In this document: positions 48,970 to 58,072 of the stretch, piece by piece
Layout: each line of letters starts with the position of its first letter
How positions within the stretch are numbered: the first letter of the stretch is position 1
Assembly (NCBI GenBank): GCA_003202005.1
Contig: QJJF01000002.1
Location: 1-64,000 of the forward strand
Origin: Williamsia faeni
Lineage (GTDB): Bacteria; Actinomycetota; Actinomycetes; Mycobacteriales; Mycobacteriaceae
DNA: 64,000 nt
Direction of reading: 5' to 3'
Position numbers and translations under genes: made by a program
The notes under the pieces: model-generated
The model's input: the letters and a program-made list of their open reading frames with translations, nothing else
Database searches by the model: none
What the model was told of the DNA's origin: nothing

Positions 48970-49443
48970 TCAGACCGAGAGGTCGCGGCGCAGCTTGGCC
49001 ACGTGGCCGGTGGCCCGCACATTGTATTGGGCGGCAGCGATTTTGCCGTCGGCGTCGACCAGGAATGTCGACCGGATGACACCGGTCACGGTCTTGCCGT
49101 ACATCTTCTTCTCACCGAAGGCGCCCCATGCCGTCAGGACCGATTTATCGACATCGGAGAGCAGCGGGAACGTCAGGCTCTCGGCGTCGCGGAACTTCGC
49201 GAGCTTGGCCGGTTTGTCGGGGGAGATCCCGATGACGTCGATGCCCTCGGTGTTGAGCTCGGCAAGATTGTCACGGAAGTCGCAGGCCTGCTTGGTGCAG
49301 CCGGGTGTACTCGCGGCCGGATAGAAATAGACGATCACCGCTCGTCCGCGGTAGTCCGCGAGGGAGACGGTGTTCTCGTCGGCATCGGGCAGTGAGAATC
49401 CGGGGGCGTCGTCGCCCACCGCCAAACGTGTGTTGTCAGTCAT
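48970..49443 (-). CDS. bcp: Thioredoxin-dependent peroxiredoxin (BCP)
   Basis: This 157-residue Bcp/PrxQ peroxiredoxin reduces peroxides. The peroxidatic cysteine is C49 and the resolving cysteine C54 (TPGCTKQACDF), the alpha2-helix type. The ATG at 49443 starts at the conserved N-terminus. tetR follows on the same strand after 19 bases and may be cotranscribed. Confidence 0.95.
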   Translation of the reverse strand: MTDNTRLAVGDDAPGFSLPDADENTVSLADYRGRAVIVYFYPAASTPGCTKQACDFRDNLAELNTEGIDVIGISPDKPAKLAKFRDAESLTFPLLSDVDKSVLTAWGAFGEKKMYGKTVTGVIRSTFLVDADGKIAAAQYNVRATGHVAKLRRDLSV

Positions 49444-49586
49444 CGAACCCAGGCTAGCCGAGTGAGCAATCAGTGTGGCGCAACACGTGCAACACGGTGG
49501 GTGAACTACCGTAGAGCGGAAGACCTGACCGGACCGATCCACGCCCCAGATTTCGGCGAGGACGGCACTGCACTGATGGAGGACCT

Positions 49587-49835
49587 GTGGCACGCGACAC
49601 CCCCAACACCCCCAAGCCGCCCAGCATCGACAGCATCGAACGCGATATCGAGCGGGCTCGCGACGAACTGGCGGGGACTCTCGACGCGCTTGCCACCCGC
49701 ACCAGTCCGCAGCGGTTGGCCGATGACGCCAAGGCGACCGTCATCGCCACGGTCAGCAAGCCGGCGGTTGCCGGAACGCTGATCGCGGTCGGCGTGGTCG
49801 TGATTGCCGTCGTCATCAAGAAGATTGTGAGCTGA
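49587..49835 (+). CDS. DUF3618 small membrane protein
   Basis: This 82-residue protein has the DUF3618 pattern SIERDIERARDELAGTLDAL followed by one C-terminal hydrophobic helix ending KKIVS. GTG 49587 follows a GGAGG site. It is divergent from bcp, as in M. tuberculosis (Rv2520c/Rv2521). The function is unknown; an envelope-stress or anchoring role is a guess. Confidence 0.85.
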   Translation: MARDTPNTPKPPSIDSIERDIERARDELAGTLDALATRTSPQRLADDAKATVIATVSKPAVAGTLIAVGVVVIAVVIKKIVS

Positions 49836-49876
49836 CGACGTCTTCGTCACCGTCCACCGCCGACCGCGTGGCCGTG

Positions 49877-50593
49877 TTACTTCAGGTCGTCGCGTAAGAA
49901 CTTGATCCAACCCGGCACGATCACGATCAAGCACCACCCAAGGGTCCCGATCGCGGCCAGGGTCCATCCATGGACTGTCTCGCCATTACCGGTCAGGTGG
50001 TTGCTGAGGTCGTTGGAGAACTGGGTGACGGTGTACTCGGCGGCGTGCGGGGCGAGGGAGACGACGCCGGAGATCACGAAGGTGAACGCCAGTGCGACGG
50101 TGATACCGCCGCCCATCGAACGCAGTAGCAATCCGAAACCGAAGCCGATCAAGGCGAATGCGACCGACACCGGGATTGTGCCGAACAATGTGCGCACCAG
50201 ATGCGCCTTGTCGATGTCGACGTCATTCTCGATCGCGGCGAAATGGATGAGCCCGCCGAGGGTGGCTACCGATACGACGAGCAGGATGAGCGCAGCCACT
50301 ATCAGCACCACCAGCTTTGCGGTGAGGACCCGCGTACGCCTCGATTCGGCGGTCAGCGTGCGCTGGAGAGTGCCGGAGCTGAACTCGAGGGTGGCGATCC
50401 AGACACCGAGGACCATGAGGGCGATCTGGTTCAGCGAATCGAGGACCGTAGAGGGGACCTCGGTGTAGGTCGAGCTGCTGTCCGGCCGGAACGCGATGAG
50501 CGCGAAGCCGGCGATGACTGCTGCCGCGAGAACCGCCACCGCGGTCCAACGAGGCAACGGAAGATAGCGCAACTTGGCGATCTCGGCCCTCAT
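49877..50593 (-). CDS. ABC-2 type transporter membrane subunit
   Basis: This 238-residue protein has about six membrane segments and an ABC-2 permease layout, including the conserved LEFSSGTLQRTLT stretch before the third segment. It is translated from an ATG overlapping the stop of the ATPase gene by four bases, so the two subunits are coupled. The substrate is unknown; such pairs often export drugs or peptides. Confidence 0.88.
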   Translation of the reverse strand: MRAEIAKLRYLPLPRWTAVAVLAAAVIAGFALIAFRPDSSSTYTEVPSTVLDSLNQIALMVLGVWIATLEFSSGTLQRTLTAESRRTRVLTAKLVVLIVAALILLVVSVATLGGLIHFAAIENDVDIDKAHLVRTLFGTIPVSVAFALIGFGFGLLLRSMGGGITVALAFTFVISGVVSLAPHAAEYTVTQFSNDLSNHLTGNGETVHGWTLAAIGTLGWCLIVIVPGWIKFLRDDLK

Positions 50594-51561
50594 CGGCCCG
50601 CCTCCTGGGTGAGTTCGAGGAACGCGTCCTCCAGTGTCGCGCGATGGGATTCCAAGGCGCGTAGGTAGATTCCGGCGTCGGCGAGCAGATGCGAGATGGC
50701 GGACGGGTCAGGCAATGTCTGTGTCGTCTCGATGACCCCGCCGGACACTGTGATCTCTCCGAGGGCCAGAGGGGACAGCACCCGCAGGGCCAACTCGACT
50801 TCGTGGGGCGCAACTTCGACCCGGTGCCCGAAGGCCGACGACGCCGCAGCGAGGATGTCTTCGAGGCTGCCCTGTGTGACGAGTTCCCCTTCTCGCAGGA
50901 CAACGACGTAGTCGCACATGTGCTCGACCTCGGCGAGGCGATGCGTGCACACCAGGGCGGTCGCGCCGCGTTGGGGCAGGGCGGTGACCAGCTTGCGGAT
51001 GTCGACGGCACCCGCGGGGTCCATGCCGTTGGTCGGTTCGTCGAGTATCACAATGTTGGGTTCGCCGATCATGGCCAGCGCCAGGCCGATCCGCTGGCGC
51101 ATACCGAGGGAGAATTTGCCCACGTCGTCGCCGCCGCGACCCTCGAGGCCGACGTGCGCGATGAGGCTGTCGATCTCGTGACGGCCGATCTTTTGACCGA
51201 TTGCCGCCGCTCTGATCGCGAGGTTGTCCCGCGGAGAGACGTTCTTGTACAGCGGCGGCGCCTCGAGAATCGAGCCGACCTTCTTCAGCTCCTTCCCGTA
51301 GGCCGAGGTTCCCGGCTCGTGTCCCATGATCCTGACCGTTCCCGCGGTGGGACGCTGGAGACCGAGCAGGATCCGCATCGCGGTCGTCTTTCCGGCCCCG
51401 TTGGGGCCGAGCAGGCCGACGATCGAGCCGGCCGGAACGCTGAAGTTGAGTCCGTTGAGAACGGTACGGCTGCCGTACTTCTTGACTGTCCCTTCGAACT
51501 CGATCGGATGAGCGCCACCGGATCCACCGGGCGGCGAGGCGAGAGCATGGGACACAGTCAT
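50590..51561 (-). CDS. ABC transporter ATP-binding subunit
   Basis: This 323-residue ATPase has Walker A GPNGAGKTT, a signature region reading FSLGMRQRIGLA, Walker B VILDEPTNGMDPAG and a long C-terminal regulatory extension typical of drug or antibiotic exporters. It pairs with the downstream ABC-2 permease. The start is in a context preceded by AGGAGAT. Confidence 0.93.
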   Translation of the reverse strand: MTVSHALASPPGGSGGAHPIEFEGTVKKYGSRTVLNGLNFSVPAGSIVGLLGPNGAGKTTAMRILLGLQRPTAGTVRIMGHEPGTSAYGKELKKVGSILEAPPLYKNVSPRDNLAIRAAAIGQKIGRHEIDSLIAHVGLEGRGGDDVGKFSLGMRQRIGLALAMIGEPNIVILDEPTNGMDPAGAVDIRKLVTALPQRGATALVCTHRLAEVEHMCDYVVVLREGELVTQGSLEDILAAASSAFGHRVEVAPHEVELALRVLSPLALGEITVSGGVIETTQTLPDPSAISHLLADAGIYLRALESHRATLEDAFLELTQEAGR

Positions 51562-51710
51562 CTCCTAGGAGTCGGAATGTCCACATCTTAAGATCTCGAA
51601 ACCCGGCAAACTGACCCGACATACCCGAACGAATCGCGACACGCCGGATCGACTTTGGGAGGGTAGGAATCACCTCGTGCGTGATCGCGGGGTGTGACAT
51701 CAGGTGGATC

Positions 51711-51722
51711 ATTCGGCCGAAT
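51711..51722. promoter_or_regulatory. 12-bp perfect palindrome
   Basis: ATTCGGCCGAAT is a perfect 12-bp palindrome, followed by a further ATTCGG. It lies about 150 bases upstream of the ABC ATPase start and just beyond the tRNA-Lys terminator. It could be an operator for the exporter operon; no regulator is adjacent. Confidence 0.35.
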
Positions 51723-51738
51723 GTCATTCGGACAAGAG

Positions 51739-51764
51739 AAAACCCCCAGTCGCCCGGGGGTTTT
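51739..51764. terminator. Bidirectional intrinsic terminator after tRNA-Lys
   Basis: AAAACCCCC (51739-51747) pairs with GGGGGTTTT (51756-51764). The stem is GC-rich and both strands end in four T residues, so it can stop the tRNA-Lys transcript and anything coming from the other side. Confidence 0.85.
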
Positions 51765-51773
51765 ACTTTGCTG

Positions 51774-51846
<73 letters not shown>

Positions 51847-52094
51847 ATGTTCTTCAGTTGTTTTTGACTTGTTCTTGCGAGACAGAACGCTATCAGGCCG
51901 ACCCGCAGAAATAAAAATCGCCTGGTCGCCCGGGTTGAAACAGCGGAAACCCCTGGTTCGCAGGGTGCTTCGTGTAAGGGGCGTCACAGTGCCGCCGGGT
52001 TTTCGTTTCCATGGATGTCGTCTCCACCCCGTAGACTGCGGATAGTTAGTTTCTTGCCCGCGTTGTCGGGCCTTAGGCAGATCTTGGGAGTGTG

Positions 52095-53330
52095 ATGGGG
52101 TTCCGGCAGGCCTCTGTGACCCGGAGGGCGAAAACGCCCACGGTTCTGTTGATTTTGTTGCTGACACTCGCGGGTGTCACTTCGGCGTGCTCTTCTGCTG
52201 AACCCAAGCCGCCGAAGTACAGCGACCAGGTGGTGAGCACCACACCCTTCGACGATCTGCTGCAGCCTGCCGTCGAGGTCACCGGATTCGCGAACCAGCC
52301 GGTCATCGATGGAGACGTCGGTTTCGCGCCGGGCGCGCCGGTTCGGGTGGTCGCCAGCGATGGCCGTCTGACCAACGTTGAAATCACCAACGAGGCCGGA
52401 ACCGCTGTGCCGGGTGTCATGTCCGACGACCAGAAGACCTGGACGGTTCCCGCCGGATCGTTCGGGTACAACAAGCAGTACACCCTGGTGGCCGACGCCA
52501 AGGGCATCGGCGGCACGACCCAGTCGAGCCGCACGTTCACCACCAGCTCACCGAACAACCTGACCCAGGCCTACCTGCTGCCGGACGAGGGCTCGACCGT
52601 CGGTGTCGGGATGCCCGTGTCGATCCGATTCGACGAGTCGATTCCGAACCGCAAGGCTGCCCAGGACGCGATCACCATCAAGACCGATCCGCCGACCGAG
52701 GGTGCGTTCTACTGGCTCAGTGACACCGAACTGCGCTGGCGGCCCGAGAACTACTGGAAGCCCGGTACGAAGGTCGACGTCGAGGTCAACACCTACGGAA
52801 TCGACCTGGGGGACGGCCTGTTCGGTCAGGAGAACCTCAAGACGAACTTCACGATCGGCCGTGAACTGATCGCCGTTGCCGACGACAACACGAAGATGAT
52901 CACCATCAGTGAGAACGGCAACGTCATCAAGACCATGCCGACGTCGATGGGCAAGGATTCGACCCCGACCAACAACGGCACCTACATCATCGGCGACCGT
53001 CTCGATCGGATCGTGATGGACTCGTCGACCTACGGTGTCCCCGTGAACTCGCCGGCCGGATACAAGCTCGACGTCGACAACGCGACCCAGATGTCATGGA
53101 GCGGTATCTACATCCACTCCGCGCCGTGGTCGGTGTACGCGCAGGGCTCCGAGAACACAAGCCATGGATGCTTGAACGTCAGCCCGGAGAACGCACTCTG
53201 GTGGGTGCAGAACTCACTCCGCGGCGACATCGTCACCGTCAAGAACACCATCGGTGACGAGCTGCCGGGTACCGACGGCCTCGGTGACTGGAACATCCCC
53301 TGGGAGACGTGGAAGGCCGGCAACGCCTGA
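52095..53330 (+). CDS. L,D-transpeptidase lipoprotein
   Basis: This 411-residue exported enzyme makes 3-3 peptidoglycan crosslinks. It has a hydrophobic signal with a lipobox-like VTSAC, two Ig-like domains and a C-terminal YkuD domain with S356-H-G-C359-L-N. IYIHSAPWSVY supplies the other conserved histidine. The layout matches LdtMt2/LdtB-type enzymes, the targets of carbapenems. ATG 52095 is four bases after GGGAG; a GTG at 52092 is too close. Confidence 0.95.
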   Translation: MGFRQASVTRRAKTPTVLLILLLTLAGVTSACSSAEPKPPKYSDQVVSTTPFDDLLQPAVEVTGFANQPVIDGDVGFAPGAPVRVVASDGRLTNVEITNEAGTAVPGVMSDDQKTWTVPAGSFGYNKQYTLVADAKGIGGTTQSSRTFTTSSPNNLTQAYLLPDEGSTVGVGMPVSIRFDESIPNRKAAQDAITIKTDPPTEGAFYWLSDTELRWRPENYWKPGTKVDVEVNTYGIDLGDGLFGQENLKTNFTIGRELIAVADDNTKMITISENGNVIKTMPTSMGKDSTPTNNGTYIIGDRLDRIVMDSSTYGVPVNSPAGYKLDVDNATQMSWSGIYIHSAPWSVYAQGSENTSHGCLNVSPENALWWVQNSLRGDIVTVKNTIGDELPGTDGLGDWNIPWETWKAGNA

Positions 53331-53367
53331 TCTGGGCCGAACCCCGACCCGCGTGATTCGTAGGCTG

Positions 53368-53411
53368 CGCCGGGTGGTGATCGTCGAGAGACGGTTATCA
53401 CCCGGCGTTTG
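53368..53411 (+). terminator. Terminator after the L,D-transpeptidase gene
   Basis: CGCCGGGTG (53368-53376) pairs with CACCCGGCG (53399-53407), with an inner GTGAT/ATCAC extension and TTT after the stem. It lies about 40 bases past the stop codon. Confidence 0.7.
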
Positions 53412-53557
53412 TCGTATGTGGGGCTCCGGGCGCGACGCTGGGCGTTCAGGACGGGTCAACGCATCCTGGGCGTCGTCGACGTCGGAGGGGAGCGCCTGAG
53501 AGGCGCTGAGACCAATGCTGTTGTCGCGGTGGGTCAACCGGCCCGCGGTTGCAGATA

Positions 53558-53584
53558 CAAAAATGGCCTACCACGCCGGTAGGC
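53558..53584 (-). terminator. Intrinsic terminator after tRNA-His
   Basis: On the minus strand GCCTACC and GGTAGGC form a 7-bp stem around a 5-base loop (53566-53584), followed by CA and five T residues. It lies downstream of tRNA-His in the direction of transcription. Confidence 0.8.
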
Positions 53585-53604
53585 GTGATAGACCATCTTC
53601 GTTG

Positions 53605-53678
53605 GGTGGACGACGGGACTCGAACCCGCGACAGCCAGAATCACAATCTGGTGCTCTACCAACTGAACTACGCCCACC
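53605..53678 (-). tRNA. hisT: tRNA-His (anticodon GTG)
   Basis: This minus-strand cloverleaf has acceptor GTGGGCG/CGTCCAC with one G-T pair and anticodon GTG in the loop after CAGAT. The discriminator is C, and the extra 5' G (G-1) is encoded at 53678, as expected for tRNA-His. The CCA end is not encoded. Confidence 0.95.
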
Positions 53679-53760
53679 ATCGGTATCCGCTCTGCGGACC
53701 GGAACTAACTTTAGCGGTATGCCGGGCAGAAACTCCAATCGGGCTTTGACCTGCGGCTTA

Positions 53761-54363
53761 TCAAGCCGGACCGAGTGTTTTGGTCACTTCTTCGATGGCT
53801 GAGGCGTCGGGGCCCGGCGGTGCCACGAATGCCGTTTCGCGGTAGTACTTGAGTTCGCGGATGGATTCGCGGATGTCGGCCAGGGCGCGGTGGGCGAGGC
53901 CCTTCTGCGGCTGACCGAAGTAGATCTTCGGGTACCAGCGCCGGCACAGTTCCTTGATCGAGCTGACGTCGACCATGCGGTAGTGCAGGTAGCCGTCCAG
54001 CTTCGGCATATCGCGTGCGATGAATCCGCGGTCCGTGGCGATCGAGTTACCGGCCAGGGGAGCGGCGCCGGCCGAACCGATCTCCGCCCGCAGGTACTCC
54101 AGCACCATCTTCTCGGCCTCGTCGAGAGTGACCGTGGAGCGTCGCACCTCCTCGGTCAGGCCTGATGCGGCATGCATCTTCTTGACGACGTCGGGCATCG
54201 CGGCCAGGGCGTCGTCGTCGGCATGGATGACAACGTCTACGCCGTCGCCCAAGATGTTCAGTTCGCTGTCGGTGACCAACGCTGCGATTTCGATGAGTTT
54301 GTCGCTGCCCAATTGCAGGCCGGTCATCTCGCAGTCGATCCACACAAGTTTGTCTTGCACCAC
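53761..54363 (-). CDS. orn: Oligoribonuclease
   Basis: This 200-residue DEDDh 3'-5' exoribonuclease degrades diribonucleotides, including pGpG. Acidic motifs are WIDCEMTGL (D and E), a central Asp ([11 protein letters not shown] region) and [11 protein letters not shown] with the catalytic His and Asp. Its length is normal. It is upstream of the tRNA-His gene on the same strand. Confidence 0.96.
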   Translation of the reverse strand: MVQDKLVWIDCEMTGLQLGSDKLIEIAALVTDSELNILGDGVDVVIHADDDALAAMPDVVKKMHAASGLTEEVRRSTVTLDEAEKMVLEYLRAEIGSAGAAPLAGNSIATDRGFIARDMPKLDGYLHYRMVDVSSIKELCRRWYPKIYFGQPQKGLAHRALADIRESIRELKYYRETAFVAPPGPDASAIEEVTKTLGPA

Positions 54364-54474
54364 TTCACCTTAGTTCAGCGATACTCTGCGCCCGCAGGCC
54401 AGACCGGCACGGACATCGAGGGCATCGGCGGTCTCGATCCGGCCGGTACGGTTTTCGAACATGCAGCTCGACGA

Positions 54475-55278
54475 TCAGTCGCCGAACTTTCGGTAGAACG
54501 TGCCGACGATGGGGGCGGTGAACTTGCGTGGGATGTAACCGCCCCCAACTGACATCGCCTTCGACAACATGCCCGGCACAACGCGCATTTTGTTGCGTTC
54601 TAACGCATCCAGACTCAGCTTCGCCACGTACTCGCTCGAGTTCCAGAGGAAGTCCGGGACCACTCGGTCGACGGTGCTGGCTTCTTCCGGCGACGGGGTA
54701 TGCGTGCGGACGGGCCCCGGTGCCAGCAACGTCACGTGGACACCCTGGCCGGAGACCTCGCCGCGCAGGGACTCGGAGAAGGTGTTCACGAACGCCTTCG
54801 ATGCGGCATATGTCGCGTTGTGAGGAATCGGCATGTTGCCCGCGGCCGACCCGACCATGAGGATGCCGCCCGAACCCCGCTCGACCATCCGGGGCAGGAC
54901 CGCCAACGTGAGGTCATGCACGGCAACGGTATTCAGCCGCACCTGGGCCCGCTCATACTCCGCGTCGAGCTCCACCAGTGCACCGAAGGTCGCGATTCCG
55001 GCGTTGTTGCACAGAATGGAGATCTCGCGGCCTGCCAACTGTTCGCACAGTGTCGCGGTCGCGGCGGAATCGGAGAGGTCTGTCGCCATCACCTCGACCT
55101 CGACGCCGAACTCCTGCGCGAGTTCGGTCGCCGTGGCCTGCAAGATCCCTTCACGGCGCGCCACCAGGATCAGGGAGTGGCCACGGCGGCCCAACTCGGT
55201 GGCGAGCGCCGCGCCGATTCCGGAGGAGGCTCCGGTGACCACTGCCCGGGCGGACGATGACGGCTCAGGAATACCCAT
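54475..55278 (-). CDS. cmrA: Mycolate reductase-type short-chain dehydrogenase
   Basis: This 267-residue NADPH-dependent dehydrogenase has TGASSGIGAAL for cofactor binding, NNAG, and the catalytic Ser-Tyr-Lys set (GSAAGN, then YAASK). The C-terminal LERNKMRVVPG resembles Rv2509/CmrA, which reduces the beta-keto group of newly made mycolates. Position near orn also matches. ATG 55278 gives the expected N-terminus; the frame is open to 55425. A generic SDR role is the alternative. Confidence 0.85.
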   Translation of the reverse strand: MGIPEPSSSARAVVTGASSGIGAALATELGRRGHSLILVARREGILQATATELAQEFGVEVEVMATDLSDSAATATLCEQLAGREISILCNNAGIATFGALVELDAEYERAQVRLNTVAVHDLTLAVLPRMVERGSGGILMVGSAAGNMPIPHNATYAASKAFVNTFSESLRGEVSGQGVHVTLLAPGPVRTHTPSPEEASTVDRVVPDFLWNSSEYVAKLSLDALERNKMRVVPGMLSKAMSVGGGYIPRKFTAPIVGTFYRKFGD

Positions 55279-55345
55279 GGCCCAGATCGTAACCGTCCAC
55301 GCAAGCACCACCGGCCCCGAAAGCCAGGGCAGACGCCGCGTGAGA

Positions 55346-57391
55346 TCAGACGATACTCGCGGCGACCTCGGTGCCCTGACGGATCGCGCGCTTTGCGTCG
55401 AGTTCGGCGGCCACGTCGGCACCACCGATCACGTGGGTGTTGACGCCGCCCACGGTCAACGGATCGATCAGATCGCGGACCGATTCCTGTCCGGCGCACA
55501 CCACGATGGTGTCGACGTCGAGGATGCGCGTGATGCGCTCGCCACCCTCTTCCTTCGGATCGAAACTCAGGTGCAGTCCGGCGTCATCGACCTTGTCGTA
55601 GGTGGCGCCCGAAATCTGTTCCACGCCCTTCATTTTGACGGTGGCGCGGTGCACCCACCCGGAGGTCTTCCCAAGTGTCTTGCCCTGGCGTCCGGGCTTG
55701 CGCTGGACGAGGTAGACCTTGCGGGTGGCCGGCGTGGGCCGCGGCCTGCCGACGAATCCGGGAACGGTGAGGTCGTCGGTGATACCCCACTCCTCATTCC
55801 ATTCCTTGATGTTGAGGGCGGGGGAGTCGTCGACGGTCAGGAATTCGCTGACATCGAATCCGATTCCGCCGGCACCGATCACCGCAACGGTCTTGCCGAT
55901 CTCGCCGCGACCGAGGACGGCATCGGCGTACGACAACACCTTCGGATGGTCGATTCCCGGGATGTTCGGCATCCGGGGCGTGACACCGGTCGCGACGACA
56001 ACGTCGTCGAACTTCTGCTCGATGAGTTCGTCGGCGGTGATCCGGGTGTTGAGGTGGACCTGCACGCGGGTGACTTCGAGTTGCCGCTTGTAGTAGCGGA
56101 TGGTCTCGGAGAACTCCTCCTTGCCGGGAATTCGGGCGGCGATCGAGAACTGGCCTCCGATCTGCTCGCCGGCCTCGAAGAGATGCACGGTGTGTCCACG
56201 CTGCGCGGCGGCGACAGCGGCAGAGAGCCCGGCCGGGCCGGCACCGACAACCGCGACGCGCTTGGCCTTACGCGTGGGGCCCAGGGTCAGGGTCGTCTCG
56301 CGCCCGGCGCGCGGGTTCAGCAGGCAGGACACCTTCTTGCCGACAAACGCGTGGTCGAGGCAGGCCTGGTTGCAGGCAATGCAGGTGTTGATCTCGTCGC
56401 CGCGGCCCGCCCGGGCCTTGTTGGCGAACTCGGGATCTGCCAACAAGGGTCGTGCCATCGAGATGGCGTCGACCCGGCCACCCTCGAGGATCTCCTCGCC
56501 GAGTTCCGGGGTGTTGATCCGGTTCGACGCGATCAGCGGGATCGACACCTCTTCGCGCAAACGCTCGGTGTAGGTGACGAACGCTCCACGCGGAACCGAC
56601 GTGACGATCGTGGGGACCTGTGCTTCGTGCCAACCGATGTCGGTATTGATCGCGTCGACGCCGGCGGCCTCGAGTTTGCGTGCCAGCGAAGCGATTTCGT
56701 CCCACGTCTGGCCATCCTTGACCAGGTCGGCGATCGACTGACGCATGATCACCATGAAGTCGGGGCCCGTCTTCTTGCGGATCTCCTTCGCGATCTCGAC
56801 AACGATCCGCTGACGATTCTCGGTATTGCCTCCCCACTTGTCGGTGCGGTTGTTGGTGCGTTTGCACAGGAATGTGTTGAGGAGGTAGCCCTCACCACCC
56901 ATGATCTCGATGCCGTCGTAACCCGCATCCTTGGCGAGTTTTGCGCAGCGACCGTATGACCAGATCGCATGCCTGATGAGCGCATCGTTCATCTTGATCG
57001 GCTGGAACGGGTGGACGGGCGACTTTTCCCAGCTGACACTGAATTTGAGCGGGGTGTAGCCATAACGGCCGGCATAGAGGACCTGCATGGCGATCTTGCC
57101 GCCTTCTCTGTGCACGGCGGAGGTGAGTCGTCGGTGCCGGATGACGTCGATCTTGTTGGTGAGTTTGCTACCGAACGGCAAGAGGAGCCCGGCGCGGGTG
57201 GGCGCTATACCGCCTGTGATGATCAGGCCGGCGCCGCCACGGGCGCGTTCCGCGTAGTACGCGGCCAGCTTATCGGTGTCCCAGATACGGTCTTCGAGAC
57301 CGGTGTGCATCGATCCCATGATGATGCGGTTTCTGAGGACGGTCTTGTTGATCGTCAACGGCTCGAACAACTTTGGGTACGGATTGGTCAT
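55346..57391 (-). CDS. fadH: NADPH-dependent 2,4-dienoyl-CoA reductase
   Basis: This 681-residue flavoenzyme removes double bases at positions 2 and 4 of dienoyl-CoAs in unsaturated fatty acid beta-oxidation. An FMN-binding Old Yellow Enzyme barrel covers about 1-340. An iron-sulfur cysteine cluster (CIACNQACLDH with a later SCLLNP) follows. The C-terminal FAD/NADPH half has VGAGPAGLSAAV and VIGAGGIGFD. The ATG overlaps the padR stop by four bases, so it is in an operon with its likely regulator. Confidence 0.93.
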   Translation of the reverse strand: MTNPYPKLFEPLTINKTVLRNRIIMGSMHTGLEDRIWDTDKLAAYYAERARGGAGLIITGGIAPTRAGLLLPFGSKLTNKIDVIRHRRLTSAVHREGGKIAMQVLYAGRYGYTPLKFSVSWEKSPVHPFQPIKMNDALIRHAIWSYGRCAKLAKDAGYDGIEIMGGEGYLLNTFLCKRTNNRTDKWGGNTENRQRIVVEIAKEIRKKTGPDFMVIMRQSIADLVKDGQTWDEIASLARKLEAAGVDAINTDIGWHEAQVPTIVTSVPRGAFVTYTERLREEVSIPLIASNRINTPELGEEILEGGRVDAISMARPLLADPEFANKARAGRGDEINTCIACNQACLDHAFVGKKVSCLLNPRAGRETTLTLGPTRKAKRVAVVGAGPAGLSAAVAAAQRGHTVHLFEAGEQIGGQFSIAARIPGKEEFSETIRYYKRQLEVTRVQVHLNTRITADELIEQKFDDVVVATGVTPRMPNIPGIDHPKVLSYADAVLGRGEIGKTVAVIGAGGIGFDVSEFLTVDDSPALNIKEWNEEWGITDDLTVPGFVGRPRPTPATRKVYLVQRKPGRQGKTLGKTSGWVHRATVKMKGVEQISGATYDKVDDAGLHLSFDPKEEGGERITRILDVDTIVVCAGQESVRDLIDPLTVGGVNTHVIGGADVAAELDAKRAIRQGTEVAASIV

Positions 57392-57984
57392 GGAGAACCT
57401 CTCTGGTCACGGGGGCTGGCCGTGTGGTCAGTGTTGGATGATGTATCGACGACGCCCTCGAGTGCGGCGATCACTTCGTCGCACCAGTCGATGAAGCCGA
57501 CTTCGATGCGCACGCCACCACGCAGCACGAGGTGTTGTTTGAGTTTGCGCAGGTTGAGTGCGCTGGGGTCTGGGAAATCGTGCTTTTCGAACTCTTGGTA
57601 GAGGCGGAGGCGTTCCTCGTGCACAGCGCGTTGCCTGCGCAGTTCGCCGATCAGTTGGGGCAGATCGGCGGCCTCGGCGGCCCTGATCTTGACACCCAGT
57701 TCGTCGCGAAGTTGCTGGGGTTCGGTGGGTGTACCAACCCAATCACGTAGTGCGGTACGCCCTTTCGCGGACAACGTGTAGACCTTCTTGTCAGGCCGGC
57801 CGTCCTGTGCCACGGACTCGAAGCTGACCAGCCCATCGGAGTGAAGCTTTTTGAGCGTCCGATAGATCTGCTGGTGGGTGGCCGACCAGAAATGACCGAT
57901 TGACCGCGAGAACTGCTGGCCGATCTCATAGCCGGTTCCCGGTCGCTCGGCGAGCGAGGTCATGATCGCGTGTTCGAGTGCCAC
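57388..57984 (-). CDS. PadR-family transcriptional regulator
   Basis: This 198-residue regulator has the PadR winged helix at the N-terminus (ALEHAIMTSLAERPGTGYEI, QQIYRTLKKLHSDGLV) and a long C-terminal helical VIR-type domain for dimerisation. I chose GTG 57984, matching the usual family start; a TTG at 58020 would add 12 residues. It is directly upstream of fadH with overlapping codons, so it probably controls fadH and itself. Two dyads lie just upstream. Confidence 0.9.
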   Translation of the reverse strand: MALEHAIMTSLAERPGTGYEIGQQFSRSIGHFWSATHQQIYRTLKKLHSDGLVSFESVAQDGRPDKKVYTLSAKGRTALRDWVGTPTEPQQLRDELGVKIRAAEAADLPQLIGELRRQRAVHEERLRLYQEFEKHDFPDPSALNLRKLKQHLVLRGGVRIEVGFIDWCDEVIAALEGVVDTSSNTDHTASPRDQRGSP

Positions 57985-58010
57985 CTGTGCACCATACCCA
58001 TGCAACTCAG

Positions 58011-58049
58011 CGCTATGCAATAGCGTTCATATACTCAAAAGTGCATATG
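58011..58049. promoter_or_regulatory. Paired dyads upstream of padR-fadH
   Basis: CGCTAT-GCA-ATAGCG (58011-58025) is a 6-bp dyad. CATATAC and GCATATG (58028-58049) form a second, imperfect dyad. Both sit just upstream of the padR GTG start, in an AT-rich gap, and fit an autoregulatory operator. PadR proteins usually bind such short inverted repeats. Confidence 0.5.
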
Positions 58050-58072
58050 CCTGACCTGGGTAGTTTGACAAT

